64,000 nt of DNA from Phaseolus vulgaris. Lineage: Eukaryota; Streptophyta; Magnoliopsida; Fabales; Fabaceae. The position numbers were made by a program, and so were the translations under genes. Each line of letters begins with the position of its first letter. The stretch's first letter is position 1. Where the stretch lies: assembly GCF_000499845.2 (NCBI RefSeq), contig NC_023749.2, forward strand, positions 9,468,013-9,532,012, read 5' to 3'. This document shows positions 36,273 through 48,852 of the stretch, piece after piece. Below the pieces are notes generated by a model. That model did no database searches and was not told where the DNA came from. It saw nothing but the letters and a program-made list of their open reading frames with translations.

Positions 36273-39200
36273 AATATAATTAAAATAATACAAAATAAAT
36301 ATTATTTTTTGAGATATATATTATTTTAGAAGAACTATATTGAAATAGAGTACAAGATCGAGGTACTCTAAGTCCTAACCTTTTAGAAAGTTAAAGCATC
36401 AAAGCTTTGAGGCTTAAACAAAACATGCAAAAGAATGAATCAATACACCAATCCGAAACCAAAAACATTGCTTCCTATTATTTTAACTTTTTAAACCATT
36501 GTCAAAATCTGTATTTTTAATCAAGTCTTAAATAGGTGTTAAATCACACTTCTAAAGAATGATGGGATATAAAATTCCAAGGCACATTCAAATATCAAGT
36601 TTTTATCCAATAAAATATATAAATAAAAAAATCATCCCAAGATTGATTTATCATGATAAAGTATTAATTAATTATAGGATATGTAACATGATGATTAAAG
36701 AAACCAAAATTTATTAATGAATAAATAAAAGTTCATAAAATTTATTAGAAAGTCACTCAACTCTTAAAAGGGAGATTTAAAAATAGCAACGAAAACATAG
36801 AAAAGAATGGAAAATTCATAGATTTGAGAAGAATTTTGACCCTTTTGTTTTACATGTAGAAGTTCTAAGAAAACGAGAGGAGGTTCTATGGAGACAACTT
36901 AAAAATAATGAAAGGTTTTTTATCACGACTTTTAAATACAAGGAAAATACAGCTCATTTACCTATAAATAAATATAATGTCACAATCACAAAAAATATTA
37001 TGCTATTTAGTTGCTTTTAATATATTTTAAAAAACTTTAAATAAAAGCATAATAAAATAACAAAATAATGAAAATTTTGAATAATTTTTTTTATATATAT
37101 AAAGTTTTTATGTTAGGCATCACTATGCTACTTGACATCTAAGACATCTCAAGTAACAACCATTTGCCATCACATGAAAAAAAAATATTATTAAAAAAAT
37201 AAAAAGAAAGAAAATACAAAAATATGGGAAGACTAGACCAAAACTCATATGTTAATAAAAACGATACATATGTATATTATACCTATTAATAAAGAATGCT
37301 AAGAACAAACTAGATGAAAGTCTATTATACTAATGAAAAGATTCTCTATGAAAATTTTGAATAATTCACAAATCACCATGTTCTATAAATTAACATTTAA
37401 TTAAACCAACTATAAAAAAATTAATAAAATAATCCAACTCATTCTTTAATTAATTAGACAGTAGGTTATTTACACAACAAAGAAATTATTAAATAATAAT
37501 TAATCTTAAAAATAAATATAATTTAGTATTATATTGATTAATATAGATACTATTTTATAAATTAAAGAAACTATTACTATCTAAAATAGTTTTATTATTA
37601 ATAAAAATTTATAAACTGTTTCTAAATTAATATTTAACTTTAACTATGAAGATTTTAACTTATACCTATTTTAGATTTAAAATTAATCTTTTGTAATAAC
37701 TATTTATATTAAGTAAAAATTTATAATAAGCAAGTTCACTTGTCTCAAATATTAAAAAAAAGGGAGAATGTATATAAAACTATCACTTTCACAACATTGA
37801 AGACAATAAAAGATGCGTCTGATTTTGGTTGGATTGTGACAACCATTTTATATTAAAATCTTAAGTTAAAAGCATGCATATATATTAGGTACATTAACCT
37901 TAATTAAGTTTATGAGTGGCTAATAATCACTAATGAGTGCTGGTATTTTTACACAGACAAATTTGATACGCATATCTCACTCAAATATTTTCATTTCATT
38001 GGTTCCTTATTCCTTTTTATCACTTCTCATTTTTCTCAAATCAATCAATGGCCATGCTTTAAACTTTTTCATGTCTATGAACAAAAAAATATTGTCACTA
38101 TAAATCATATTCAAACATATAAACTTACACAACCATTTTTAAGATTTTACTATTTTCATCCCTCCCTCTCTTTTATATATAAAAATTATTTTAGAATTAA
38201 TCTTTTGCGATATTTAAAGTCCTTCCACAATTTTAAGGTGGAACTCCAAATTTAATTGGAGAATAATACCAACTACAATGATTAAATTTAGAAAATAACA
38301 CCAACTGATCATCAACTATACTTCTATTCCAAATTTATATATTCACTTTGATAACTAAGTTTAGATTGATATAATAACTAGTCAAATATCTATTTTAGAA
38401 TAGAATATAACTAAAGATTAAAAAAAATTTAATTTTAAATAATTTTTAAATCAATCTTTACAATAAATAATATTAAAAAATCATTAAATAAAAACTAATT
38501 ATAGAGATAAAAAAATAATTAGTTGTTATATTCACTAAATTAGATACTATTTTAAACTTAAAAAATTATTAGTATCTAAATTAGTTTTTATAATTGATAA
38601 ATATTTCTTAAATTGATATATAAAATATTTTTTTCTAAATAAATTTCTATTTAATAAATTTTTGTAGTCACCTATAATCTAGTATATAAGTTTTGTCCTT
38701 AATTATATCAATCTATCAATAAATGACAAAAAAAATCATTTTCATTCATTTAAAGATGAAAAATTAATAATTAATAACAAAATTAGAAAAAGTTCTAAAT
38801 TCAGCTATACTATTTACAATAATTAGAAAGCATCTTACTCTTAAATATATTACTACCATACAAAGATTCTCACTTGGCTATGTTCAGCCGTCAGCACGAC
38901 ATCATCAAATTCAAAACGCTTATATATTTTTACCACTATTTTTGGCCATATGTTGCCAAAACTCACTACAATTTTCTTTTAATAGCAAAATTTAAAACAA
39001 GTTTTTATATTATTATTCAGATCTCCAATTAAGCGATAAACTTATCAAAAATATATTACAGAATGCTAAAGAAAATTCACATAATCTTTTAATTTATATA
39101 TATATATCAAAATAATTAAATAGAGATTAATTTTAAAAATAAAAAACAATGAATTACTATATTAACTAAATCAGATATTATTTTAAAAATTAGTTAAAAA

Positions 39201-40670
39201 TTATTGATATTTAAAATAGTTTATATAATTAATAAAATTTATAAACTAGTTTATAAATTGGTAGCTACCAACTTTAGAATTTAGACTAACTATAGTTAAA
39301 AATCTTGATAGTTAATTAGATATAATCTAAAAAATTAGTTTATAAATTTTATTAATAATAAAAGTTATGTTAGAAACCAATAATTTTTTTAGTTTTTAAA
39401 ATTAATTTTTATTTAATAATTTTTTATAATATATATGTGAATTGGATCTAAGGTGTTTCTCTCTTTTGAGAAGGAGCAAGTGAGAGGAAATGAATTGTTT
39501 GAGGTGTTAATTGTAATGATAAGTATGTGACATATATGATGATTTGGAGAATTTGCCAAGTGGTAATATTAAGTCCATCTAAGGGAGCAGATTCGGTATC
39601 AGTCCTCATGCCAATATTATTCTGATCCACGTGCTTCAAACCACTTAGGAACTCAGCTTTAACTTTCCACAAAGTGCCTCATAGATTCTCCTGCCCTTAT
39701 TAAATATTCTCAAAAATCAGAATCAAGAACAAGAACAAGGGAAGTGATGTGAAGATACTGTTCAAGGAATCTTATTTGGTCTATTTATTTTTATGGTTTC
39801 TGTAACTTGTCTATGAAATATGTTTGTCTAATTTTGCATGATCAATGGGTATCAGCATATATCAGATACGGTTTATAAAATAATCTCTCCTATTTCTGTC
39901 TCATCACAAGTGGTTTTAGTGACTTCGGTCTTCGATGAGGCATAAAACATATTCCATATTAGCTTTAATCTATGAAATGTTTATCTTTCTAATTTAATCA
40001 CTATTTTATTCTTCTCCTGCAATTACATATTTTCTGTATTCCGATTAATATTAATGCAGATTTGCATGCAGTTGACACATGCATTGCCTGTGGAATGGCC
40101 GGTTTTAAACAAAACTGCATCAGATTCTAACACATTCTTTAATTTTTTTTCCTAGTGGATTAGCCTGGTATATGCCAATGCCAATGCCAATGCAGTTAGA
40201 GTTCCTGTTTGGCAAAATCTACCATGCATTCTATACAAATGAGAGAGATATAATAGAATAGCTTCAGTGGAAAATGACACAAAACATTGCATATATCATG
40301 CATGCATGGATGAAATAATTTACATGTGTAAGACAAAGTGAGTGCTATACATTTCCCAAATATTATATTTAGCCTATGTTTGACAGGCATGCAAAGGTCT
40401 TAATGGGGAGTTCGAGGCAAACGAACCAGAAACGAAGATGAAGTTTAGTGCTTCCATGTAAATTTTTTTCACTCTTAAAGTTTTTTTTAATAAAGTGGAA
40501 TAATTTTAAAGTTTTTTTTATTAAAATGAGGCATATTTTTTAAAATTACTATGATGGGCAAGTTGTACAAACTTGATAAAACTTTGTTAAGAAGAAGTTG
40601 TGTCATGGTGACACAACTTTTTTCATAGAAAAAAAATGTCAATGTGAGACGACTTTAGAAATACGACCTA
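36273..40670. other. AT-rich gene desert with MITE remnants
   Basis: Partial copies of the palindromic MITE lie at about 37480-37740 and 38460-38660, and a fuller one at about 39110-39432. A minus-strand open stretch at 39448-39672 (translation includes FLSGLKHVDQNNIGM) looks non-random but was not recognised and lacks an ATG. A decayed AAGTTGTGTCA...TGACACAACTT palindrome lies at about 40595-40620. A G-box CACGTG occurs at 39629-39634. Confidence 0.4.
39110..39432. mobile_element. Palindromic MITE copy (TA-rich flanks)
   Basis: The left end AATAATTAAATAGAGATTAA and the right end TTAATTTTTATTTAATAATT are inverted counterparts. The family phrases TTAAAATAGTTTATATAATTAATAAA and TTTTATTAATAATAAAAG occur symmetrically around the centre. 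The insertion lies in a TA repeat, so a target duplication cannot be judged. Confidence 0.55.
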
Positions 40671-42532
40671 AGTCTTTGGGAGGCATGAACGAGGACTAAA
40701 ACTACATTTTCAATCATCTAGTACCTTGTTTCGGCATCTTGCAGGAATCGACTCACAAAGTAAACTGATTTTTGATCGGTAATGCCTTGAATGATGGTTA
40801 CACTCACGGTTTCTAGGAATACGGCTAAATATACTAGTATGGGTAGTCCTTGGATGGGTATGCTCAGTACTATAGGCTTCGACACCGCTTGACCAAGAAT
40901 GCCTCTTCACATGTGTTACCCCACAAGAACTTTTCAGCTTTCTTCACAAGCTTCAAAATGGGTTTAATCTTATCAGTCAGTCTCGGTATGAACTTAGAGA
41001 GCGATGTTAACCTCCCTACCAGTCTTTGGACCTCTTTGAGGTTATGAAGACTCTTCATTGTCTCTAGAATCTAATATTTGTCAAGGTTTGCCTTAATTCC
41101 TCGACTCGTCAACATGAAGCCCAAAAATTTTTCTTCCCTTCACGCGAACACACATTTTTCTGGGTTGAGTCGCATGTCGTACTGTCGGAGTCTGCCAATT
41201 CGGTCGCATGTTGTTCGGTACTGTCAGACTTCACAATCATGTCGTCAACATACACTTCTATTGCCCTCCCTATCTGCTCCCCAAATATTCATTCCATCAA
41301 CCTCTGATATGTTGCCCATGCGTTCTTTAAACCAAAAGGCATCACCTTATAACAATAGTTAGCCCTTTCGGTTAGGATTGTCGTCTTCTCCTTATCGAAC
41401 CCGTTCATGGGTTTATGGTTATACCTAGAGTATACAATGAGAAAACTCATATCTTTATGGTTAGTTGCCCTCATCTACTAGTCGATCTATGCTCGGTTGT
41501 GGGTCAACCTCTATTGAGATTCATGTAGTCGGTGCACATCTGCCACTTTCCATTACTTTTCTTAACAAGTACTATGATTGTCAACAACGTTGTGTACTGA
41601 ACTTCTTAGATAAAACAGACGTCCAACAGTTTTCGTACTTCTTGCTCTATAGCTATCCTATTCTCTTCTCCCATTCTTCTCTCTTATAGGTCACAAGTTT
41701 AGCCTCTTTTCAAATCATTAGTTTATGGGATATAACCCTAGGGTCTATTCCTGGCATGTCGACTATCGTCCAAGCAAACAAGTCCAGAGGCGGTTATGAC
41801 CTTCTTCTCCTCCTCCTTTAGGCCTACGCCTAGACAAGTGTTTAATCCTTGTTGGTTCATCCGTCACGGGGTGGTCTCTTCCTTTGGTTTCATTCGGGGC
41901 TCGTCGTTTGGCCTAGGGACAAGGTCATTCATAATGATTACTTGAAGAACCTCTTGTCTCTCGATTGGTGTTGAGGGGAATCCTCAAACTTTTTGCGTAG
42001 CATTCCCGAGCAGTCTTTTGGTCCACGTGAAGAGTTACAATGTCCTTGTCGCGACGCTTACTCTCTGGTGGGAACTTCATAGCAAGATGAGAAGTTGAGA
42101 CTATTGCTCCCAACTTATTAAGGGATGCTCTCCCTAACAAAATGTTGTATGTCTTGGCATCCACCAGCAGGTACCTGGCCTAGATTGTCTTGTAGCATTT
42201 GTCTCCTTCCCCAAACTTGGTGTATAGATCAATATATCCTCGGATGTCTACTCTTTCTCTCGAGAATCTGACTAACTGCTCATTATAAAACACCACGACA
42301 TCCCTAGATAATCTCATCTTTTTAAATGTCTTCCAATAAAGTATGTCGACTAAGGTTCCCTGGTTCACCAACGTTTTTATGAACCACAAAGTTGGCCACC
42401 TCTATGGTTATCACCATTGGATCATCATAATCTAGGTCTATAGTATAAAAATCCTTGTTCATAATTGTAATAGGTGACAAGCTCTTTCTTCCCTACATGT
42501 GGACTAAGTACACTGAACTGATGGCTCGTAGG

Positions 42533-45275
42533 TAGTGTTGTCAAGATCACGAGTAAACTCGCACGAGTCAGCGAGTCTGGAAGGCCAACCGAGATGATTC
42601 GGTCGAAGGATTGGGATCAGAGCGAATCGTATCGCGGCACCGCGTGACTTAGTGCATCGGAAGCGATCATCGATCTTGGATCGTGACCTAGCACGACCAT
42701 TTTTAGCCAAAAATATTGAACTTGTGCACGACCATTTTTAGCCAAAAATATTGAACTTGTGCACGACCATTTAAGGCCAATGGTATGATTTATAGCACAA
42801 AAGGCCTAAGAGCATATATGTGTGAACTGTGAAAGAAAGTGAAGAGTGAAAAATCTTGAAAAAGAGAAAATAAGCCCAGAGTGAAAAGCCCATCGTCGGT
42901 AAACTCTTCGCCACCGTTGGCGTTGCAGTCATTTTATCCACTATCGTTGTTGCGCCCCCTCTCGCATTCTCCACTGTCGTTGTCGCGTTCGCCACCGCTC
43001 GTTGCGCTCGACCTCACCCTTGCGCACTCAACCATCATCATCGTCGTCGCGCTCGACCTTGCTATCATGGTGATTGCTGATTGTCCTTGTAGTGGTCTCC
43101 TCTTTTTATATTCCATCACAGTGACAAAGTTGTTCTCTATTTTTATTCGTCATCATAGTCACAATTCTCTATTTTTATTCTCCAACACAATGACAACTCA
43201 GGGTGGTGTTCTTTGTTTATATCACAACAATGTGTTTATCTTGTGCCTTTTATAATGGCTTCAAGAGGTGACAATGCAAAAAAAGGAAGTATTATAACAA
43301 CCCTGCATGGAATCATTGTGTTTCATGGAATCAAGGTGAAATATTTGAAGTAAGAGGTTGAAAAGACCAGTCTAATATTGGAAGAACATAAATTATTTTT
43401 AAAAATAAAGGGTTTCTCAATAATGACAAATGAATGGATTGATAGGAGAAGAAGAACCATACTTAATTTTCTTGTAAATAGTCTAAAGAAGACTACATTT
43501 TTTGAAGTCGATTGATGTTTCTGATATATCCAAGACAATGGACAAAATTTTCAAGATGATGGATGATGTTGTTGAGGAGGTTGGGGAAGATAATGTCATC
43601 CAGATTGTAATTGATAATGCAACAAATTACAAAAGTAGCTGGAGATCTCTTAATGCAAAAGAGAGAGAAAAAATTGTATTGAACACCATGTGCAAAACAT
43701 TGCATTGATTTAATGTTGGAAGATTTTGAGAAGAAAATATCACTTCATTAGGAAACCATATTCAATGGTAAGAAAATCACAACCTACGTATATTCAAGAA
43801 CTAGTCTTATTTGTTTGTTGCTCAAACATACTGAAGGGATAGATTTGATAAGACCAATTGATACTCATTTTGCCACTTCTTATTTAACTTTGGGATGTTT
43901 AATTGAGAATAAGAGATCACTTACTAGGATGTTTACATCTAAGGAGTGGCAATCTAGTCAGTTTGTAAAGACTAGAGATGGAAGGCTTGTTAAAAATTTG
44001 GTATTGGATAAGAGATTCTGTACAAATATTTTGAATTGTATGACGGGTGTTATTCCCCTAATTAAGGTGTTGCGCATGGTGGATTCAAATGAAAAACCAA
44101 CCATGTGATTTATTTATGAAGAGATGAACCTTGCTAAAGAGAAGATATACAGTCTCTTAATTGGAGTTAGTAAAAGGTAAATAACTAATTACCTTTCACT
44201 TTTATTTCATTTCTAATTTTTTTAGAAATATAAACTTTGTTTTCTAGATTAATTTATTTACTTTTATCTTACATAGTTACACCTCCCTTTGGGAAGTCAT
44301 TGATCAAAGATGGGACAATCAATTGCAAGGCCATTGCATGTTGCAGGCTATTATCCTAATCCCATGTTGCATTATCATCCAAAATTTAAAGTTGATTATT
44401 GGTGAAACAGGGAATGTATGATTGTTTAGAAAGGATGGGAAGAGACATTGATGAGATATGTAAGATTGATGCCCAAATCGAGAGTTTCAAGAGAAAATAT
44501 GAATTTTTTTTATTAGTTAAATAGCTCGACATGCACTCGAAATGAAAACTCCAGCACAATGGTGAGAATCATATGGCGATGAACATCCAAAACTACAAAG
44601 ATTTGCAATTAGAATATTGAGTTTGAGTTGTAGTTCATCCGGTTGTGAGCACAATTGGAGTGCGTTTGAAAGGGTAAGCATTTAAATTTATAAGTTCATT
44701 TTATAATTATAGAGGCTAATATGATGTTATAATTAATTTTATAATTATTTAGGTCCACACCAAAAAAAGAAATCGTTTACACCAGAAGACCATGAATGAT
44801 GTAGTCTTTGCAATGGCTAATTCAAGATTGATGAAGATGAAGGATGTTAGGAAAGGATGATGAATGGATTGTGGAAGATAATGAAGCAAATTATATTAAA
44901 CCTATGGATGATTTGGTTGAAGTTGTAGAAGTTGAACCTATGGATGATTTGGAGGTTCCTCCAATTGTTGAGGATGATGAAAGTCATGGCATAGATAACA
45001 TTAATGAAAATGAAGATCTTGTAGAAGAAGATGATAATTATCCTGCAATTAATATGAAGGATTTCTTTGGATATTTTAATTGTATTAAATATTTGTGAAC
45101 TTAATTGTTTTCTATATGAAAAATTTATGATTTATGAACCTACTTTCCAGTTGTGTTATGTATTGAATATTATTTTTCATGTTAGTAACTCTTACAAGTC
45201 AAGTTACGATCCTCAAGTTATGATCTTTTATCTCTTTTACGATCCTCTTACGAGTTACGAGTTTTGACAACATTG
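42533..45275 (+). mobile_element. hAT transposon with decayed transposase
   Basis: The 2743-bp insertion has imperfect inverted ends: TAGTGTTGTCAA at the left, and TTGACAACATTG at the right, which reads CAATGTTGTCAA when complemented. It is flanked by CTCGTAGG (42525-42532) and CCCATAGG (45276-45283), an 8-bp target duplication with two mismatches, as expected for hAT. The transposase lies on the plus strand in broken frames. There is a BED-like start near 43257 (MASRGDNAKK, then NPAWNHC), and a DUF659-type block with TNEWIDRRRRTILNFLVNS then MKSIDVSDISKTMDK and NVIQIVIDNATNYK (43425-43650). Further pieces are at 43815-44108 (IRPIDTHFATSYLTLGCLIE) and 44640-45098 (NWSAFERV, acidic tail). Frameshifts near 43360, 43500 and 43710 inactivate it. 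Confidence 0.88.
42691..42780 (+). repeat. 35-bp direct repeat, 2.6 copies, hAT subterminal region
   Basis: The unit beginning GCACGACCATTTTTAGCCAA starts at 42691, 42726 and 42761; the last copy is partial with a changed centre (TTTAAGGCC). It lies about 160 bp inside the left end of the hAT element. Confidence 0.85.
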
Positions 45276-46790
45276 CCCATAGGTGTCTCTTTCGGAACAA
45301 ATATGTTGTTCCTCCTCAGGTGAAACCTCCCGCGATGGTGTTTATGACACCTCATAGGGGGGCCAACAATCTTTTAGGGCATAGTTGTGATGATAGCGAC
45401 AATGTTTCATCTGATCCACATTGGTGGGCGTGTGCGTCTTCCTTGGCGTGAACATGAGGTTGGTATTGAGGGCTTCTCCCATGATGCTTGGTCTATCGGT
45501 AGCAACGGGGTGTAACACGTCAAACATTGGGGACGAGGGAACTCCTTCGGCCTCCTCGATTGTTGGTGTTGGTTCTTATCGATGAACTTCTTTTTTGCCT
45601 CCTTAGGTGCTCAGGTCTTGGTATGAAACTCTCTCAACTCTTCTAATTGCATGAACTTCACAATTCTTTGCTACAACTGATCTCTATTGTTAGTTTCTTG
45701 CAGAAGTTGTCCAAGAAGGGACTAGGTTTAAGGGTGGTTACCATGTGATGTATGGCCACTTTGGGGCTCAGACTGCAGATGGTTAACACAACTTTTCTGA
45801 ACCTCTCCATGAAGGCGACGAGGATTCCATCTTCTCTTATCGAATATTCATCAGGGCTATGGATGTAAGGTAGTGGGGACGACTTGTAGCAAACTATGCT
45901 CCAAACTTCGTGATTAGGGTGTCAAAGTAGTTGATGAAGTGGACAAGTAGCCATGTAAACTAGTTCAGAGCGACTCCCTTGAGCGAAGTAAGGAATACCT
46001 GGCATAACAACGCGTCGTCAGGTGTATAAGCTAATCTCGGCGACGTAAGCATCCACGTGCGCATTCAAATTCGTGGTACCGTCATACTTATCTAGCGTTG
46101 GGTTCTTTCAAGTACTAGACAGGGGCACTTCCAAGATGGCCTCATTAAATGTGTTTCGACGGGATGTTGTTCCCAAGGTACTTATCGACAACTGCCGGGT
46201 GTTTTGGTGGTGGGGGTTCCCCTCTTACAACATTTGAATTGCTGGAGTTTCATTAAGCTTTTGCTTCCTTTGGGCATTCTCCTCCTTTAAGGCTCCTATC
46301 TCTTCCTCATTTTTCCTCTCTAAGTCTTGTATCTCTTTTGCACTTTTCTTCCTAAGTACCTCCACCTACCTCCTCATCTATATTATCATTATCATAGAAT
46401 CTTGTTGGTTGTTCTCTGTCTCTCCCGGTGCATGTCTATCATTGCTCGTCATATTCCTCGTTGTTACCATGTGAATACTCCGTAAGGTTTCTCTCCAACC
46501 CCACGGTGGGCACCAAGAGTGAGACTCTTCTTCTCATTAGGCTTCTTAGCTTCTAGGTGCTCCAGTCCTTCTGTTTCTACCAATGATGGAGGATACCTGC
46601 AAAGATACTTTGATGCTCAAGTTAGTCCAAGTTCGATCTATAGGTGTTAGGATTGATTAAAAATTACTTGTGCATCTTGGGTGTCTCTCCTATTTATACC
46701 TTCTGCTTGGATCTTTGGTGTTATGGATCCGCACATAGGGTTCAAAAGAGGTCCAATTATACTTTAATCATACTTTACAAATAATCTAGT

Positions 46791-48570
46791 GTGTTACTAA
46801 CTAATAATATTTTAATCTCTTATGATTTATGTTAGATATGTCGAGAGTTCGAGAGCATTAACACTATTGACTTCTCAACAATCTGGTAGTACACATGTAT
46901 TATCTATCTGATACAAAGTGATTAAGCTAAGTTATAATCCCAAGTTGAGACTTTAGATATATCTATGATAAATATATCTACATTGAAAACATACATTTAA
47001 CATGAACATGAACTGCATGTGATTATTCTAACACCTCCTAATCCCTTCACTAGCAGCTAACAATCAATCATTTTCTGGCACAGCATTTTGATAATACATC
47101 AGTTAAATCTAAATACATGATTCTTGACGAGCATGATCATAATGAATAAGTGAAAGTTGTACGTACACGGATAAGAATTATAACCATACAGAAAAATAGA
47201 AAGCTGGCACAAGAATCTGCTTCATTAACCAATGTACAAGTCAAGGGTAAGGTAAGTGGTCCTATATATGTGCATATAATATGCTGCATTTAACCAAATG
47301 TAAGTATAGAAGCAAGTACACTTCTTGCTTTCACTTTTAATTAGGTCCCGCTTTTATGATTCTAGAGGATGGGACTTCATTGAATTTTTGTGCCAAAGAA
47401 AGAATGAAAAAATTTGGGTCCACCTTCCTCCTATTTCAATTTTTCTGACTTGTGGAGACTGAATAAGTTCCAAACTTATGGATGCAGACAAAACAGAACG
47501 TATTCTTATTCTATTCGTTACCTCCAAACAGTTGCATGCAAGCATCTGAACTGTTTTTTATACACCTTTTCTTGTATTTCAAGGTGCTCTAGTCAATGGA
47601 ATTAATCCTTTTTACTTGTAAGTTCTTCATGCATGTAGAACTAGTTAAGAAGTTCCTTGGCTTTTATATATATATGTATGCGTACTTTAACATACATGCC
47701 ATTCAACAAAATCATCCATCATGTGAAAATATATATTGTTGCACGTTGAGGACTGCTATAATGATCAATATAGCATGATTTAGGACTTTAACTTGCTAGA
47801 ATCTTCCACTAGAGCAAAATATATATGTAATGGATGAGCTTTGGCAGTTCCAAGTAGAGAGGAATATAAGATTCCCCAGAACCAAAAGTCAGGAAAAATA
47901 AAACAAAAATGAAATCCTATTTCAAATTTGGGAATATGATTCCCACTTTTGCCAGGCAAGCGAATATGAATGCACATTTGGTTAAAATTTGAAGGATCAA
48001 TTCCAGAATCTAATGCAGTTAGGAACTAGATATTTGCATATTAATTTTTATACAGATATTGGATATATATATATATATAACATGAAATCATATTTAACCA
48101 CTGATAGATTAACAACCATGTATCATATTATAACTGAAAAGACAAAAGAGAATTAATATTTTGCTGAAATTGAGAATTTTGAAATTGTATTATCTAAATC
48201 ACAATTTTAAAATAATATCTTTCAATATTAGTTATCAAAGTAATTTTTTGCATCTAATAAAACTGGGGTAAAAAAGCAAACCTTGCAGTGATACAATCAG
48301 ACATTTAATAGTATTTTATAAAGTGTGCGTGTGCAGTAATTAAGAGGGACTCAAATGGATACAAGAACAAAAATAAAACAAGGAACAATGTTTTGCACTG
48401 CCTTAGAATAGAAAGTGGAACTAAGGGGTCCACAAGCATAACACAAGTGAAGAGAAAAGTGGGAATAGGAAGGAGTCTATTTGTCAGGTAACCATGCATA
48501 AAGGATTGAGTTCTGTTTTCCATTGGTTCTACCAAAGATTCCATGTGTTACTACTTCACCACCAGCTCTC
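46791..48570. other. Intergenic, upstream of the MYB-CC gene
   Basis: No gene was recognised. TA-rich patches occur near 47665 and 48065. The last few hundred bases are presumably the promoter of the transcription factor gene. Confidence 0.4.
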
Positions 48571-48571
48571 A

Positions 48572-48578
48572 TATATAA
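48572..48578 (+). promoter_or_regulatory. Candidate TATA box of the MYB-CC gene
   Basis: TATATAA lies about 190 bp before the leader intron donor and 275 bp before the start codon. The leader would then run from about 48605, with an intron at 48763-48847 (TAG/GTAAAG ... TTTTGCAG/G). This is a positional inference. Confidence 0.4.
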
Positions 48579-48852
48579 CTACCTATCTAAGGAGGCTTTG
48601 TTCTGAAGAGATATGTGCAGTGAAGAAACAAGCTAGAAAAGCTCCACAAGTTGACAGAGAGATCAAGAGAGAGAGGTTCACTTATATTTTACTTGCAAGT
48701 AGAGCATTATCCAGTTTCACCTTTCAGAGGTAGCAAAGTGATCCAGAATAGAAGCCTGATAGGTAAAGACACAATCTCAGGTGATTATATACGTTGTTTG
48801 TTGATAAATGTCATGAACTCATGGTGCTTATAAAGTGGCTTTTGCAGGTTGA

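Larger units (their letters stand above)
40690..46790 (-). mobile_element. Ty3/gypsy retrotransposon remnant, interrupted by a hAT element
   Basis: On the minus strand the order is 5' LTR, gag, protease, reverse transcriptase. A probable LTR end with TATA-like GGTATAAATAGG lies at about 46690-46700. The leader CTTGGTGCCCACCGTGGGG (about 46500-46518) is typical of plant gypsy elements just after the primer-binding site. Gag follows, with a zinc-knuckle relic CRYHHNYALKDC near 45420-45455. Protease-region blocks lie at 42180-42389 (GTLVDILYWKTFKK, VDIRGYIDLYTKFGEG) and 41925-42164 (NILLGRASLNKLGAIVSTSH). Reverse transcriptase blocks lie at 41289-41474 (ANYCYKVMPFGLKNAWATYQ) and 40870-41058 (LVGRLTSLSKFIPRLTDKIK). 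Integrase and the 3' LTR are missing. Frames are broken throughout. Confidence 0.85.

Noticed and set aside
40690..46790. Interpretation as a complete, active gypsy retrotransposon
   Set aside because: Integrase and the 3' LTR are absent, the frames are broken and a hAT element interrupts it.
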